Positions 19,439 to 27,355 of a DNA stretch of 64,000 bases are shown piece by piece. The notes beneath the pieces were generated by a model. The model ran no database searches and was not told the DNA's origin. It saw only the letters and a list, made by a program, of their open reading frames with translations. Position 1 is the first letter of the stretch; every line of letters begins with the position of its first letter. A program made the position numbers and the translations under genes. Location of the stretch: the NCBI RefSeq assembly GCF_029623955.1, contig NZ_JARSBP010000003.1, positions 248,001-312,000 on the forward strand, written 5' to 3'. The DNA is from Mycobacterium sp. 236(2023). GTDB lineage: Bacteria; Actinomycetota; Actinomycetes; Mycobacteriales; Mycobacteriaceae.

Positions 19439-20371
19439 TCAGGCAGGCGGTGCGGGCACCACGACCGTCGTGGTGGGTGCACCAGGGGCGGGCGCCGGCT
19501 GGGCCGGGGCCTGGGTAGCCGGCGCAGCACCCTCAGGCAGCGGCGTTCCCGAGCTGCCCTGCGGCGCAGGGGTGACCGCGGCTGGAACCGGCGCAGGAAG
19601 CGCCTCGGCCGGGGCGGCACCTTCCGGCAGCGGAGTGCCCGCGCTGCCCTCTGGGAGCGGCGTTCCGGCGCTGCCCTCCGGCAGAGGTGTTCCCGAGCTA
19701 CCTTCTGGCAGTGGCGTCCCCGCGCTGCCCGCAGGCACTGCTGTCGGGGTCGCGCCCTCAGGGGCAGGCGTTGCGGAAGCCGGAGCCGCACCCGGGGTCT
19801 CCGGGGTGGTGGTCTCGGCAGTGTCCGAGGAGGCCGGTGCCTCTCCGGTGCCGTATGACGCCGAGCCACTCCCCGAGCCGGCTGCCGCGGCAGGCGGGGC
19901 GGGCGGGGCCTCCAGCCAGAGCAGCTGTTCACCCTCACCGGTGCTGTAGAAGACGCTGTCGGGCGCCTCACCGGTGACGTCGAAGTAGATCTTGCCCGAG
20001 GTCTTCTGTCCCTGAGCCAGCGTCGACGGGTTGACGCCCTGCTCGCTGGCCACGCCAAACAGCACTCGGTAGGTGTCGCCGTTGTGCGCGCGGGCGTTGA
20101 GGTTCGAGACGATCGGTGTGACCGTGCCGGAGACCGCTTCATCGCTTGCGGTGGCTTCCCACAAGGTGCCGACCGGCTGGTACGGGATGGCATCAGTGCT
20201 GGGCTTGAGGTGACTGACGGTCCAGTGCTGGACGACGTCGCCGTTGACGATCTCGCCGGGTTGTCCGAGCCACTGCACCTCGGCGTCCGCCGTGGCGACA
20301 GGTGCTCCCGCGAACGCCACTGCGGCTGCCGCCGTCGTGGTGAAAGCGGCCAATACGGGCTTGATCTTCAC
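19439..20371 (-). CDS. Secreted MPT63-like (DUF1942) protein with proline-rich repeat tail
   Basis: The 310-residue product has a signal peptide (residues ~1-29, AAVAFAGAPVATADA) and an MPT63/MPB63-type beta-sandwich at about 30-150, including GTLWEATASDEAVSGTVTPIV and ARAHNGDTYRVLF. A low-complexity Ala/Pro/Thr-rich tail follows. The tail contains four tandem nine-residue SAGTPLPEG-type units and one or two diverged copies. MPT63 family members are secreted antigens of unknown biochemical role. The GTG start is supported by AGGAGG seven to eight bases upstream; a longer in-frame extension would run through the promoter region. The tail may span or bind the cell wall, which is inference. Confidence 0.78.
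   Translation of the reverse strand: MKIKPVLAAFTTTAAAAVAFAGAPVATADAEVQWLGQPGEIVNGDVVQHWTVSHLKPSTDAIPYQPVGTLWEATASDEAVSGTVTPIVSNLNARAHNGDTYRVLFGVASEQGVNPSTLAQGQKTSGKIYFDVTGEAPDSVFYSTGEGEQLLWLEAPPAPPAAAAGSGSGSASYGTGEAPASSDTAETTTPETPGAAPASATPAPEGATPTAVPAGSAGTPLPEGSSGTPLPEGSAGTPLPEGSAGTPLPEGAAPAEALPAPVPAAVTPAPQGSSGTPLPEGAAPATQAPAQPAPAPGAPTTTVVVPAPPA
19621..19728. repeat. Four tandem 27-bp repeats in the MPT63-like gene
   Basis: Four 27-base units (19621-19647, 19648-19674, 19675-19701, 19702-19728) encode S-A/S-G-T-P-L-P-E-G on the minus strand. A related single copy lies near 19530-19556. Third-base variation between units argues for an older array rather than a very recent expansion. Confidence 0.85.
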
Positions 20372-21020
20372 GCGTGTTCCTCCTGGTTTCGTTGAGCGAG
20401 CAGCGAGGGGGTCCCCTCGAGCAAAGTAACAGCCCCGTGACAGGGGCCAAGGCACCGGCCCGATCCGCTAGCTCCGCAAGCCGGGTGCTAACACCGTGCA
20501 CAACCAGCACTTCCACGGCGTTGAACTGGGCTGACGGAACTTTGCGTCCGGGTGATTCCACGCGTGCGACGCCACTGGCTTCGGTCGGCCCGGCGCCGGT
20601 CGACAGGCGTTCGGGGAGCGGCAAGTCGCTAGCAAACGCAAGTATCTGCCGTCGGAGGCGTGTGCCGGTCGCGGGCGATATCGAACCGGCTACGCGGTTG
20701 CTGAAAATTTACCACCCTGTCGATATGTATGATGACCGGCATTTCGCGCTATGTAATCCCGCTTTGCGCAGATCACCTGTGACAGTTGTGATGCCCGATG
20801 CGAATGGTGTTTCGCGTGCCCGCCGCGCGACGGTTCGGCGGTATCGCCGCCCTTTTCGCTCGATGGCTAGCAGGAAGCGTCCAGAAGGTGAAGCCTTGAA
20901 ATAGGGGCCAGCAAAAGTCGGAAATCTGGCCGCGGCTCTGGTAAGACTAGCTACGCGTTGCCTGGCGCTGATGCTTTGGCGACTCCAAACCACGGACCTA
21001 CTCCTCAGGGGGGCACCACA
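20372..21020. other. Long intergenic promoter region between MPT63-like and PGRS-type genes
   Basis: No convincing gene is seen in these ~650 bases. On the MPT63-like side there is a minus-strand TACTTT hexamer (20423-20428), a 16-base dyad CGAGGGG-GT-CCCCTCG (20404-20419) that would lie near the transcript start or in the 5' leader, and a small hairpin GCCCC/GGGGC (20432-20447). A locally AT-richer patch lies at about 20700-20760. On the PGRS side, TAAGAC at 20942-20947 is a weak -10 candidate with a ~70-base leader. Open frames here have no family features. Confidence 0.5.
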
Positions 21021-22391
21021 ATGGCAAGGCACGCCAACAAGAGCGATCGCTCGGCGGCAATCCGTAACTATCTGGGCGCCGGTATCACGGCGGGTGTCGC
21101 GGGGGCGGCACTCGCGGGCGTCGGCGCACTGACGCTGATCGACGACGCGCAGGCACCCACCGAAGTTCAGGTGCAGCTCGTCTCGAACGAAGAAGACATC
21201 GTCTGGCTGCAGCTCAATGCGGGCAGCGACCACAAGACCGGGCCGGTTTCGGTGGCCACCCCGCTCGGCGAGGCTGCCACGGCCAACGGATTCTTCCGGC
21301 CCATCATCGGCCCGGGCGGCTGGCTGATCGGTGACGGCCTCGACGCCAACGCTGACTGCGAGGGCGCAGCCTGCAACGGCGGCGACGGCGGCTTCCTGTT
21401 CGGCAGCGGCGGCGCCGGAGCCAAGGGTGGCACGGGTGGCGACGCCGGCCTGTGGGGCGGCAACGGCGGTGCGGGCGGCCGGGGTGTCGACGCCGTGTAC
21501 GACGCGCAGGGCAACAAGACCTCGTCGGCCACCGCAGGCGGCAAGGGCGGGTCCGGCGGCCTCTTCGGGACGGGCGGCGCGGGTGGCCGCGGCGGCGACG
21601 ACGACAACGAGTCCAACTTCACGGGCGACAACGCGTCCAAGAACGACGCGACCGGCGGCGCCGGCGGTGCCGGCGGGTCGAGCAACTTCGGCTCGTCTGG
21701 CGAGGGTGGCCGCGGCGGCGACGCCGATTCGATCAACGGAAACGCAACCGGCGGTAAGGGTGGCAACGGCGGCCGGTCGGCCTACGGCACGCCGTCCGAC
21801 GCCGGCGACGGTGGAGACGCCTCCGCCGAAGCGGACGGCAAGACGGCAACCGGCGGTGCCGGCGGCACCGGTGGTCGCAGCACCGGCGGCACCGGAGGCA
21901 AGGGCGGTCGGGGCGGCTCCGGCCTGGGATACGAGGACGCGGACGCCGTGGGCGGCAAGGGCGGTGAAGGCGGCGGCACCACGTCCGGCACTGGCGGCGA
22001 GGGTGGCGAGGGCGGCCTCGCGGAAAGCCTGGACGGTAACGCGACGGGTGGCTCCGGAGGCACGGGCGGCAACGGCGGTGTCATCGGCGACGGCGGCAAG
22101 GGCGGCAAGGGTGGCAACGGCACCGGCGGCGTTCCCGACGAAGAGGACGGCCCCGTGGGCAGCGGCAACGGCACCGGCGGCAAGGGCGGCACCGGCGGTG
22201 TCGGCGGTGACACCTTCGGCAACGGTGGTGACGGTGGCAACGGCGGCGACGGTGACACCGACGGTGCCGGCAAGGCGACGGCCGGTGCCGGTGGCACCGG
22301 TGGGTCGAAGGGCGCCATCGGCCGTGACGGTGCTGACGGCAGCCCCGGCTCGGCAGGCAGCGGCGGCGGGTCTGAGACTCCCTCCACCTAG
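21021..22391 (+). CDS. PGRS-type glycine-rich protein lacking a PE domain
   Basis: The 456-residue protein starts with a basic N-terminus and one hydrophobic segment (YLGAGITAGVAGAALAGVGA, ~residues 17-36). A unique ~75-residue region follows (EVQVQLVSNEEDIVWLQL; GPGGWLIGDGLDA). From about residue 118 to the C-terminus it is made of GGxGG/GGAGG-type repeats interrupted by short charged inserts such as DDDNESNFTGDN. This is the composition of PE_PGRS repeat domains, but the ~110-residue PE domain is absent, so export cannot rely on PE recognition. The ATG at 21021 follows a purine-rich AGGGGGG sequence. A strong terminator follows. Function is unknown; surface location is inferred. Confidence 0.8.
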   Translation: MARHANKSDRSAAIRNYLGAGITAGVAGAALAGVGALTLIDDAQAPTEVQVQLVSNEEDIVWLQLNAGSDHKTGPVSVATPLGEAATANGFFRPIIGPGGWLIGDGLDANADCEGAACNGGDGGFLFGSGGAGAKGGTGGDAGLWGGNGGAGGRGVDAVYDAQGNKTSSATAGGKGGSGGLFGTGGAGGRGGDDDNESNFTGDNASKNDATGGAGGAGGSSNFGSSGEGGRGGDADSINGNATGGKGGNGGRSAYGTPSDAGDGGDASAEADGKTATGGAGGTGGRSTGGTGGKGGRGGSGLGYEDADAVGGKGGEGGGTTSGTGGEGGEGGLAESLDGNATGGSGGTGGNGGVIGDGGKGGKGGNGTGGVPDEEDGPVGSGNGTGGKGGTGGVGGDTFGNGGDGGNGGDGDTDGAGKATAGAGGTGGSKGAIGRDGADGSPGSAGSGGGSETPST

Positions 22392-22408
22392 CAGTTAGGC
22401 ACACGACC

Positions 22409-22450
22409 AGCGGGTCCATCGGCATCGCCGGTGGGCCCGCTGTTTTATTT
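22409..22450 (+). terminator. Rho-independent terminator after the PGRS-type gene
   Basis: The stem CAGCGGG / CCCGCTG, with a partly paired interior, is followed directly by TTTTATTT. It lies 17 bases past the stop at 22391. Confidence 0.8.
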
Positions 22451-22501
22451 GCCAATGATCAAAAGCTTTGGCGGACGAGCATTTTCACGGTGCCCGGCGG
22501 G

Positions 22502-22507
22502 TATGAT
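22502..22507 (+). promoter_or_regulatory. -10 hexamer TATGAT for leaderless membrane protein gene
   Basis: TATGAT is followed by six bases and the GTG at 22514. This is one of the clearest leaderless layouts in the window. Confidence 0.55.
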
Positions 22508-22513
22508 CGCGGC

Positions 22514-23014
22514 GTGTCGGATTCCGCAGCTTCCAGCCGTTCAAACCCACTCGTCATCGCAGCACTGGTCATCGCAGTGGCAGCCCTGGCCATCTCGGTG
22601 TGGTCCTTCGTGAGTTCGCCCTCGGGCGGCGAAGATACGTCGTCGTCGGATGACACCTCGGCCGCCGCCGGTCAGTCCGGCGATCCCAAGGCCGATGTCT
22701 GCTCCGCCTTCTCGCTGGTGCGCAACGCGGTCTCTCTGCAGACGAATGCGAACCTCGGGCCCGATCCGGTGGCCACCCAGGTGGTCGCGGCCAACGCGCG
22801 CCTCGCGACGCTCGGTGGCGGTCAGTTCCTGCTGTCCCGACTCGAAGGCGATGTGCCGACGGAGCTGGCCGACGCGGTCCGGTCCTTTGCGAACAACCTG
22901 GAGTTCATCGGAATGGGCCAACTTGCCGGTGCGCCGGGTGACGACCCCAGTCAGGTCAACCGGATGAACGATGCGCAGGCGACGTCCAACAAGATCACCG
23001 AGCTCTGCAAGTAG
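22514..23014 (+). CDS. Membrane-anchored conserved hypothetical protein
   Basis: The 166-residue product has a single N-terminal hydrophobic segment (PLVIAALVIAVAALAISVWS, ~residues 12-31) and a Ser/Asp/Gly-rich linker at ~35-58. A helical extracytoplasmic domain follows with only two cysteines, in ADVCSAF and at the C-terminal LCK end, which could form a disulfide. The GTG at 22514 is chosen because TATGAT lies six bases upstream; a longer in-frame GTG at 22490 would include the -10 hexamer. I do not recognise the family beyond a mycobacterial exported protein. It ends seven bases from the convergent hsd4B-like gene. Confidence 0.65.
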   Translation: MSDSAASSRSNPLVIAALVIAVAALAISVWSFVSSPSGGEDTSSSDDTSAAAGQSGDPKADVCSAFSLVRNAVSLQTNANLGPDPVATQVVAANARLATLGGGQFLLSRLEGDVPTELADAVRSFANNLEFIGMGQLAGAPGDDPSQVNRMNDAQATSNKITELCK

Positions 23015-23020
23015 CCGGTG

Positions 23021-23881
23021 TCAGGCCGGGGTGAACTCCACCCCGGCCAGCGCGACGGCGTTGTCCCGTTCGGGGGCGGTCACCGTTGCGGTGTAAGAGT
23101 TGTCGCCCTTCCAGACACTGACTTGCAGCGTCTCGCCGGGGAACACGACACCGGCCATCCGCGCGCCGTAGGACTTGAGCGCGCTGACGTCGCCGTCGAG
23201 CAGGTTGTCCACCAGAGCTTTGCAGGTCATGCCGTACGTGCACAGCCCGTGCAGGATCGGGCGGGGAAAGCCCGCGGCAGAAGCGAAATCCGGGTCGGAA
23301 TGCAGCGGGTTGCGATCTCCACACATGCGGTAGAGCAGCGCCTGCTGCGGCGACGTCGGAACGCTCAGGACGAAGTCCGGCTCGCGCTCCGGAGCAGCCG
23401 ATGACGTCGAGGGACCCCGGTCTCCGCCGAAGCCACCCTCGCCCCGCGCGAAGATCGAACGCTTCTGCGTCCACAACAACGTGCCGTCGGGGTCTTTGAC
23501 TTCAGTCTCGGACCAGATGACGGCCGCCTTGCCCTTGTCCCAGATCTCGGTGAACCGGGTGACGGCGATGCCGGTGCCCGACGCGGGGATGGGGCCGGGA
23601 ACGGTGACAGCCTCGCTGGCGTGCAGCACCTTGCTCAGCTCGATGTCGATACCGGGGAACTTCACGGCCGGCGGGTCGGTCATGTGGAAGCTTTGCGCCA
23701 CGTTGCCGAAAGTCGGTAATACCTGCGGGGTTTCGTCGAGCAGATACCGCAGTTCACGCTTGTCCATCGGGTCGCCGCCGGCGCCGAGTCCCAGGTGGTA
23801 TAGCTGGATATCGCTACTGCTCCATGAGAATTCGGCCGGAGGCAGTTCTGCGCCGATTGCCTCGTCGAGGTTGATGGGCAC
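23021..23881 (-). CDS. hsd4B: MaoC-type 2-enoyl-CoA hydratase (Rv3538/Hsd4B-like)
   Basis: The 286-residue protein has double hot-dog architecture. The N-terminal half begins INLDEAIGAELPPAEFSWSSSDIQLYHLG, and the C-terminal half carries the hydratase motif MCGDRNPLHSDPDFASAAGFPRPILHGLCTYG at about residues 190-221, written here as overlapping parts. The Asp/His pair in that motif is catalytic in R-specific enoyl-CoA hydratases. Rv3538 has the same length and position beside kstD. It probably hydrates a steroid side-chain enoyl-CoA. The GTG start lies two bases after the kstD stop, so it shares the KstR-controlled kstD transcript. Confidence 0.85.
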   Translation of the reverse strand: MPINLDEAIGAELPPAEFSWSSSDIQLYHLGLGAGGDPMDKRELRYLLDETPQVLPTFGNVAQSFHMTDPPAVKFPGIDIELSKVLHASEAVTVPGPIPASGTGIAVTRFTEIWDKGKAAVIWSETEVKDPDGTLLWTQKRSIFARGEGGFGGDRGPSTSSAAPEREPDFVLSVPTSPQQALLYRMCGDRNPLHSDPDFASAAGFPRPILHGLCTYGMTCKALVDNLLDGDVSALKSYGARMAGVVFPGETLQVSVWKGDNSYTATVTAPERDNAVALAGVEFTPA

Positions 23882-23883
23882 GC

Positions 23884-25566
23884 TTAGTCCTTCCCTGCCA
23901 GATGGAGCGCGGCGAGGTAGCCGAATGTCATCGCGGGGCCGATGGTTCCGCCGGGTCCAGGGTAGGTGTGCCCCATCACCGGTGCGCTGACGTTACCGGC
24001 AGCGTAGAGACCTTCGATGATCGAGCCGTCGTCGCGCAGCGCGCGACCCTGCACGTCGGTAACGATTCCGCCCTTGGTGCCGAGATCGCCCGGCACCATC
24101 TTGGCCGCATAGAACGGACCGTTGACGATCTCGCCGAGGTTCGGATTCGGCTTGTTGGTGGGGTCGCCGTAGTAGCGGTCGTAGGCGCTTTCGCCCCGCT
24201 TGAAATCCGCGTCCACGCCGGACCGGGCGAAGCCGTTGAACCGCTCGACCGTCGCCTTGAATGCGTCTGCGGGCAGGCCGGTCTTCTGCGCCAACTCGTC
24301 GAGGGTGTCGGCCTTGACGATGACGCCGGACTCCATCCACTTCTTCGGAATACGTTGTCCTGGTTGCAGACCCGCGAAGATGTAGCGATCGCGATACTGC
24401 TGGTCGAAGACCAGCCAGGCGGGAATGTTCTCGCCGGGGCCCGGACCCTGGCCGAACTGGCCGCCGTACATGTGGTGGCACGCCTCGACATAGGGCATCG
24501 ACTCGTTCATGAATCGCTTGCCCGCCATGTTCACGATGATCGAACCGGGGGAGTTACGCTCCGACAACGCGAACCACGGGGCGTCGACCAGCGGGACTGT
24601 CGGGCCCCACCACGCGTCCTCCATGACATCCAATGCGGCACCGAGCTTTTCGGCGGCAAGAATCCCGTCGCCGGTGTTGGCGACGGCGCCGACCGTCCAC
24701 TCCGTGGTGATCGGAGCGCGCTGGTACTTCACCCGCATCTGCTCGTTGTGTTCGAAGCCGCCGCTGCCGAGAATGACGCCGCGGCGCGCCCGGATCAGCC
24801 GTGGCTCAGCGCTTTCCGGCCCTGTCGTATCACGAACGTAGATGCCCTTGACCACGCCGTCCTCGACGTACAGGTCGGTCAGCGCGGTGTTCAGCATCAC
24901 CGGCACACCGGCCTTCTGCAGGCCGATGCGCAGCGGGGCGATCAGGGCACGGCCCATGCCCACCAAGTTCTTTCGGGTCGCATTCGCCCAGACCGAGCGC
25001 ACCCCGACCTTGACGCTGCGCAGCAGTCCGCGCGGGTGCCGCTTGAGCTGGTTGAGCCGCACGTAATCCTGCTGCATCACCACCATGTTCAGCGGCACCT
25101 TGCCGTACGGCGGCTCCAGGCCCTTCTCGTCGGGGCCGAGCTTGCGCGCGTTGAACGGCTTCGGCTCCACAGAACGTCCGGTGGCCTTGCCGCCCGCCGT
25201 CTCCGGGTAGTAATCCGAATAGTTCGGCACCCAGCACAACTTGAGCGGGGAGTTCTTCAGCACGAAGGACAACATCTCGGGGCCGCGCTGCAGGTAGGTG
25301 TCGATCTTCTCCGCGGGCACCACGTCGCCGACGATGGTGTGCAGGTAGGTGCGGGCTGCCTCCGCGGTATCGGAGACGCCGTCCCGCTTGAGGACCTCGT
25401 TGTTCGGAATCCACACGCCACCGCCCGAACGTGCCGTGGAACCGCCATAGTGCGGGGCCTTCTCAACGACTACTGTCGAGAGGCCCTGGTGGGCCGCAGT
25501 GAGGGCGGCAACCATGCCGGCGGCGCCGCTGCCCACCACGACGACGTCATACTCCTGCTCCGTCAT
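23884..25566 (-). CDS. kstD: 3-ketosteroid-Delta1-dehydrogenase KstD
   Basis: The 560-residue flavoprotein has an N-terminal FAD motif VVVVGSGAAGMVAAL (residues ~8-22), the SGGGVWIPNNEVLKRDG block near 48-64, and the C-terminal GHTYPGPGGTIGPAMTFGYLAALH. This matches KstD (Rv3537), which introduces the C1-C2 double bond needed for ring B opening together with KshA/KshB. The ATG at 25566 is chosen over an in-frame GTG at 25575 because that GTG lies inside the KstR operator. A minus-strand TATAAC (25576-25581) within the operator ends nine bases before the ATG, suggesting a very short or absent leader. Confidence 0.94.
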   Translation of the reverse strand: MTEQEYDVVVVGSGAAGMVAALTAAHQGLSTVVVEKAPHYGGSTARSGGGVWIPNNEVLKRDGVSDTAEAARTYLHTIVGDVVPAEKIDTYLQRGPEMLSFVLKNSPLKLCWVPNYSDYYPETAGGKATGRSVEPKPFNARKLGPDEKGLEPPYGKVPLNMVVMQQDYVRLNQLKRHPRGLLRSVKVGVRSVWANATRKNLVGMGRALIAPLRIGLQKAGVPVMLNTALTDLYVEDGVVKGIYVRDTTGPESAEPRLIRARRGVILGSGGFEHNEQMRVKYQRAPITTEWTVGAVANTGDGILAAEKLGAALDVMEDAWWGPTVPLVDAPWFALSERNSPGSIIVNMAGKRFMNESMPYVEACHHMYGGQFGQGPGPGENIPAWLVFDQQYRDRYIFAGLQPGQRIPKKWMESGVIVKADTLDELAQKTGLPADAFKATVERFNGFARSGVDADFKRGESAYDRYYGDPTNKPNPNLGEIVNGPFYAAKMVPGDLGTKGGIVTDVQGRALRDDGSIIEGLYAAGNVSAPVMGHTYPGPGGTIGPAMTFGYLAALHLAGKD

Positions 25567-25567
25567 G

Positions 25568-25581
25568 TAGAACACGTTATA
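25568..25581. promoter_or_regulatory. KstR operator between kstD and hsaE
   Basis: TAGAACACGTTATA fits TnnAAC-NN-GTTnnA. It begins one base upstream of the kstD ATG and contains the minus-strand hexamer TATAAC (25576-25581). It also precedes hsaE by 58 bases, so it can serve both divergent operons. Confidence 0.88.
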
Positions 25582-25639
25582 GAATTGCCCGGCCGACTAA
25601 CAACTGTGCCGGTCGACGACACTTAGGGGAATTCACGAA

Positions 25640-26425
25640 ATGTTGTCCGCGCAGGTGCGTGACAAGCTGGCCGCCGACCTCGCGCAGGCCGAACGAAGCC
25701 GCGTACCGATCTCACCGCTGACCGATGCGCATCCCGATATCGACGTGGTCGATGCCTACGAGATTCAGCTGATCAACATCCGTCAGCGCGTCGCTGAGGG
25801 CGCCCGGGTGATCGGGCACAAGGTGGGTCTGTCGTCGGAAGCCATGCAGAAGATGATGAACGTCGACGAGCCTGATTACGGGCACCTGCTGGAGGAGATG
25901 CAGGTCTTCGAGGATCAACCGGTGACATCGGGTCGGTTCCTGTATCCGCGCGTCGAGGTCGAGGTCGGCTTCATCCTGTCCGACGATCTGCCCGGTGCCG
26001 GGTGCACCGAGGACGACGTGCTGGCCGCGACCGCGGCCTTCGCCCCGGCGATCGAACTCATCGACACCCGCATCACCAACTGGCAGATCAAGTTGTGCGA
26101 CACGATTGCCGACAACGCATCGTCGGCGGGCTGGGTGCTGGGCGAGGCTCGCGTGTCGCCGAAAGACATCGACATCAAGAACATCGACGCGGTGCTCACC
26201 AACAACGGTGAGGTCGTTGCCGAGGGCCGCAGCGATGCGGTGCTGGGAAACCCGGTCACCGCGGTCGCGTGGCTGGCCCGCAAAGTCGAGAGTTTCGGCG
26301 TCCGGCTCAAGGCCGGCGACATCGTGCTGCCGGGGTCGTGTACCCGTGCGATAGATGCACCTCCGGGCAGCCATTTCGTCGCCGACTTCGCCGGGTTAGG
26401 TTCAGTACGACTGGATTTCGAATAG
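25640..26425 (+). CDS. hsaE: 2-hydroxypenta-2,4-dienoate-type hydratase HsaE
   Basis: The 261-residue protein has the fumarylacetoacetate-hydrolase-like fold of MhpD/HsaE. It shows the GHKVGLSSEAMQKMM motif near residue 60, VEVEVGFIL (metal-ligand acidic residues) near 108, and the closing GDIVLPGSCTRAI segment. HsaE (Rv3536c) hydrates the ring-A fragment 2-hydroxyhexa-2,4-dienoate to 4-hydroxy-2-oxohexanoate. It is the first of three tightly spaced genes hsaE-hsaG-hsaF and is divergent from kstD across the KstR operator. Ten bases separate it from hsaG, with AGGAG before that ATG. Confidence 0.93.
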   Translation: MLSAQVRDKLAADLAQAERSRVPISPLTDAHPDIDVVDAYEIQLINIRQRVAEGARVIGHKVGLSSEAMQKMMNVDEPDYGHLLEEMQVFEDQPVTSGRFLYPRVEVEVGFILSDDLPGAGCTEDDVLAATAAFAPAIELIDTRITNWQIKLCDTIADNASSAGWVLGEARVSPKDIDIKNIDAVLTNNGEVVAEGRSDAVLGNPVTAVAWLARKVESFGVRLKAGDIVLPGSCTRAIDAPPGSHFVADFAGLGSVRLDFE

Positions 26426-26434
26426 GAGCCGTGC

Positions 26435-27355
26435 ATGGCTGACAAATTGTCCGTAGCGATCGTCGGGTCGGGGAACATCAGCACCGATCTGCTCTATAAG
26501 TTGTTGCGCTCGGAATGGCTTGAGCCGCGCTGGATGATCGGTATCGACCCCGAGAGCGAAGGGCTGGCCCGCGCTCGCAAGTTGGGCCTGGAAACGTCGC
26601 ACGAAGGTGTGGACTGGCTGCTGGGGCTCGATGAGAAGCCCGACATGGTGTTCGAGGCCACGAGCGCCTACGTGCACCGCGACGCCGCGCCGCGCTACGA
26701 AGAGGCGGGCATCCGGGCGATCGACCTGACCCCTGCCGCGGTCGGGCCCGGGGTGATCCCGCCGGCGAACCTGCGCGCGCACCTTGATGCGCCGAACGTG
26801 AACATGGTGACCTGCGGTGGCCAGGCGACGATCCCGATGGTCTATGCCGTGTCCCGTGTGGTGGATGTGCCCTATGCCGAGATCGTCGCGTCGGTGTCGT
26901 CGGCATCGGCGGGTCCGGGCACGCGCGCCAACATCGACGAGTTCACGAAGACGACCAGCGCGGGTGTGCAGAACATCGGTGGCGCCGCGCGGGGCAAGGC
27001 GATCATCATTCTGAACCCGGCTGAGCCGCCAATGATCATGCGCGACACCATCTTCTGCGCGATTCCCCCCGATGCCGACCACGCCGCGATCACGCAGTCG
27101 ATCAAGGATGTCGTCGCCGAGGTGCAGACGTACGTCCCCGGCTATCGGTTGCTCAACGAGCCGCAGTTCGACGAGCCCTCGATCGTCAATGGCGGCAACC
27201 ACGTCGTCACGACGTTCGTCGAAGTGGAGGGTGCCGGTGACTACCTGCCGCCGTATGCGGGAAATCTGGACATCATGACCGCCGCGGCCACCAAGGTCGG
27301 CGAAGAGATCGCCAAGGAACGTGTGTCGGCGACGGCAGCAGGAGGCCAGGCATGA
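26435..27355 (+). CDS. hsaG: Acylating aldehyde dehydrogenase HsaG
   Basis: The 306-residue protein has an N-terminal nucleotide-binding [10 protein letters not shown] (residues 11-20) and the catalytic Cys127 in [10 protein letters not shown]. It has the usual length of DmpF-type enzymes that convert acetaldehyde or propanal to the acyl-CoA with NAD and CoA. In the sterol pathway HsaG (Rv3535c) takes propanal delivered through a tunnel from HsaF. Its stop overlaps the hsaF ATG (ATGA), consistent with formation of the channelled aldolase-dehydrogenase complex. Confidence 0.94.
   Translation: MADKLSVAIVGSGNISTDLLYKLLRSEWLEPRWMIGIDPESEGLARARKLGLETSHEGVDWLLGLDEKPDMVFEATSAYVHRDAAPRYEEAGIRAIDLTPAAVGPGVIPPANLRAHLDAPNVNMVTCGGQATIPMVYAVSRVVDVPYAEIVASVSSASAGPGTRANIDEFTKTTSAGVQNIGGAARGKAIIILNPAEPPMIMRDTIFCAIPPDADHAAITQSIKDVVAEVQTYVPGYRLLNEPQFDEPSIVNGGNHVVTTFVEVEGAGDYLPPYAGNLDIMTAAATKVGEEIAKERVSATAAGGQA

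Noticed and set aside
20374-20904. Possible gene in the long gap before the PGRS-type gene, plus a minus-strand frame at 20193-20624
   Set aside because: Both have low-complexity composition, no ribosome-binding site or family features, and overlap promoter-like elements.
21360-22390. GGC-rich short repeats resembling a CRISPR or satellite array
   Set aside because: The periodicity is that of Gly-Gly-x codons, with no fixed-length spacers or conserved direct repeats.
21331-22398. A 355-codon alternate-frame open reading frame in the PGRS-type gene
   Set aside because: It is the Ala/Arg/Thr-rich off-frame reading of GGC-rich repeats; the glycine frame has the start site and repeat logic.
25567-25575. 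In-frame GTG at 25575 as the kstD start
   Set aside because: It lies inside the KstR operator and downstream of the same TATAAC hexamer by only one base; the ATG at 25566 matches the family N-terminus.
23902-25626. A 574-codon open frame antisense to kstD
   Set aside because: It is a shadow of a well-recognised flavoprotein, rich in Arg/His/Gly, with no domain pattern.
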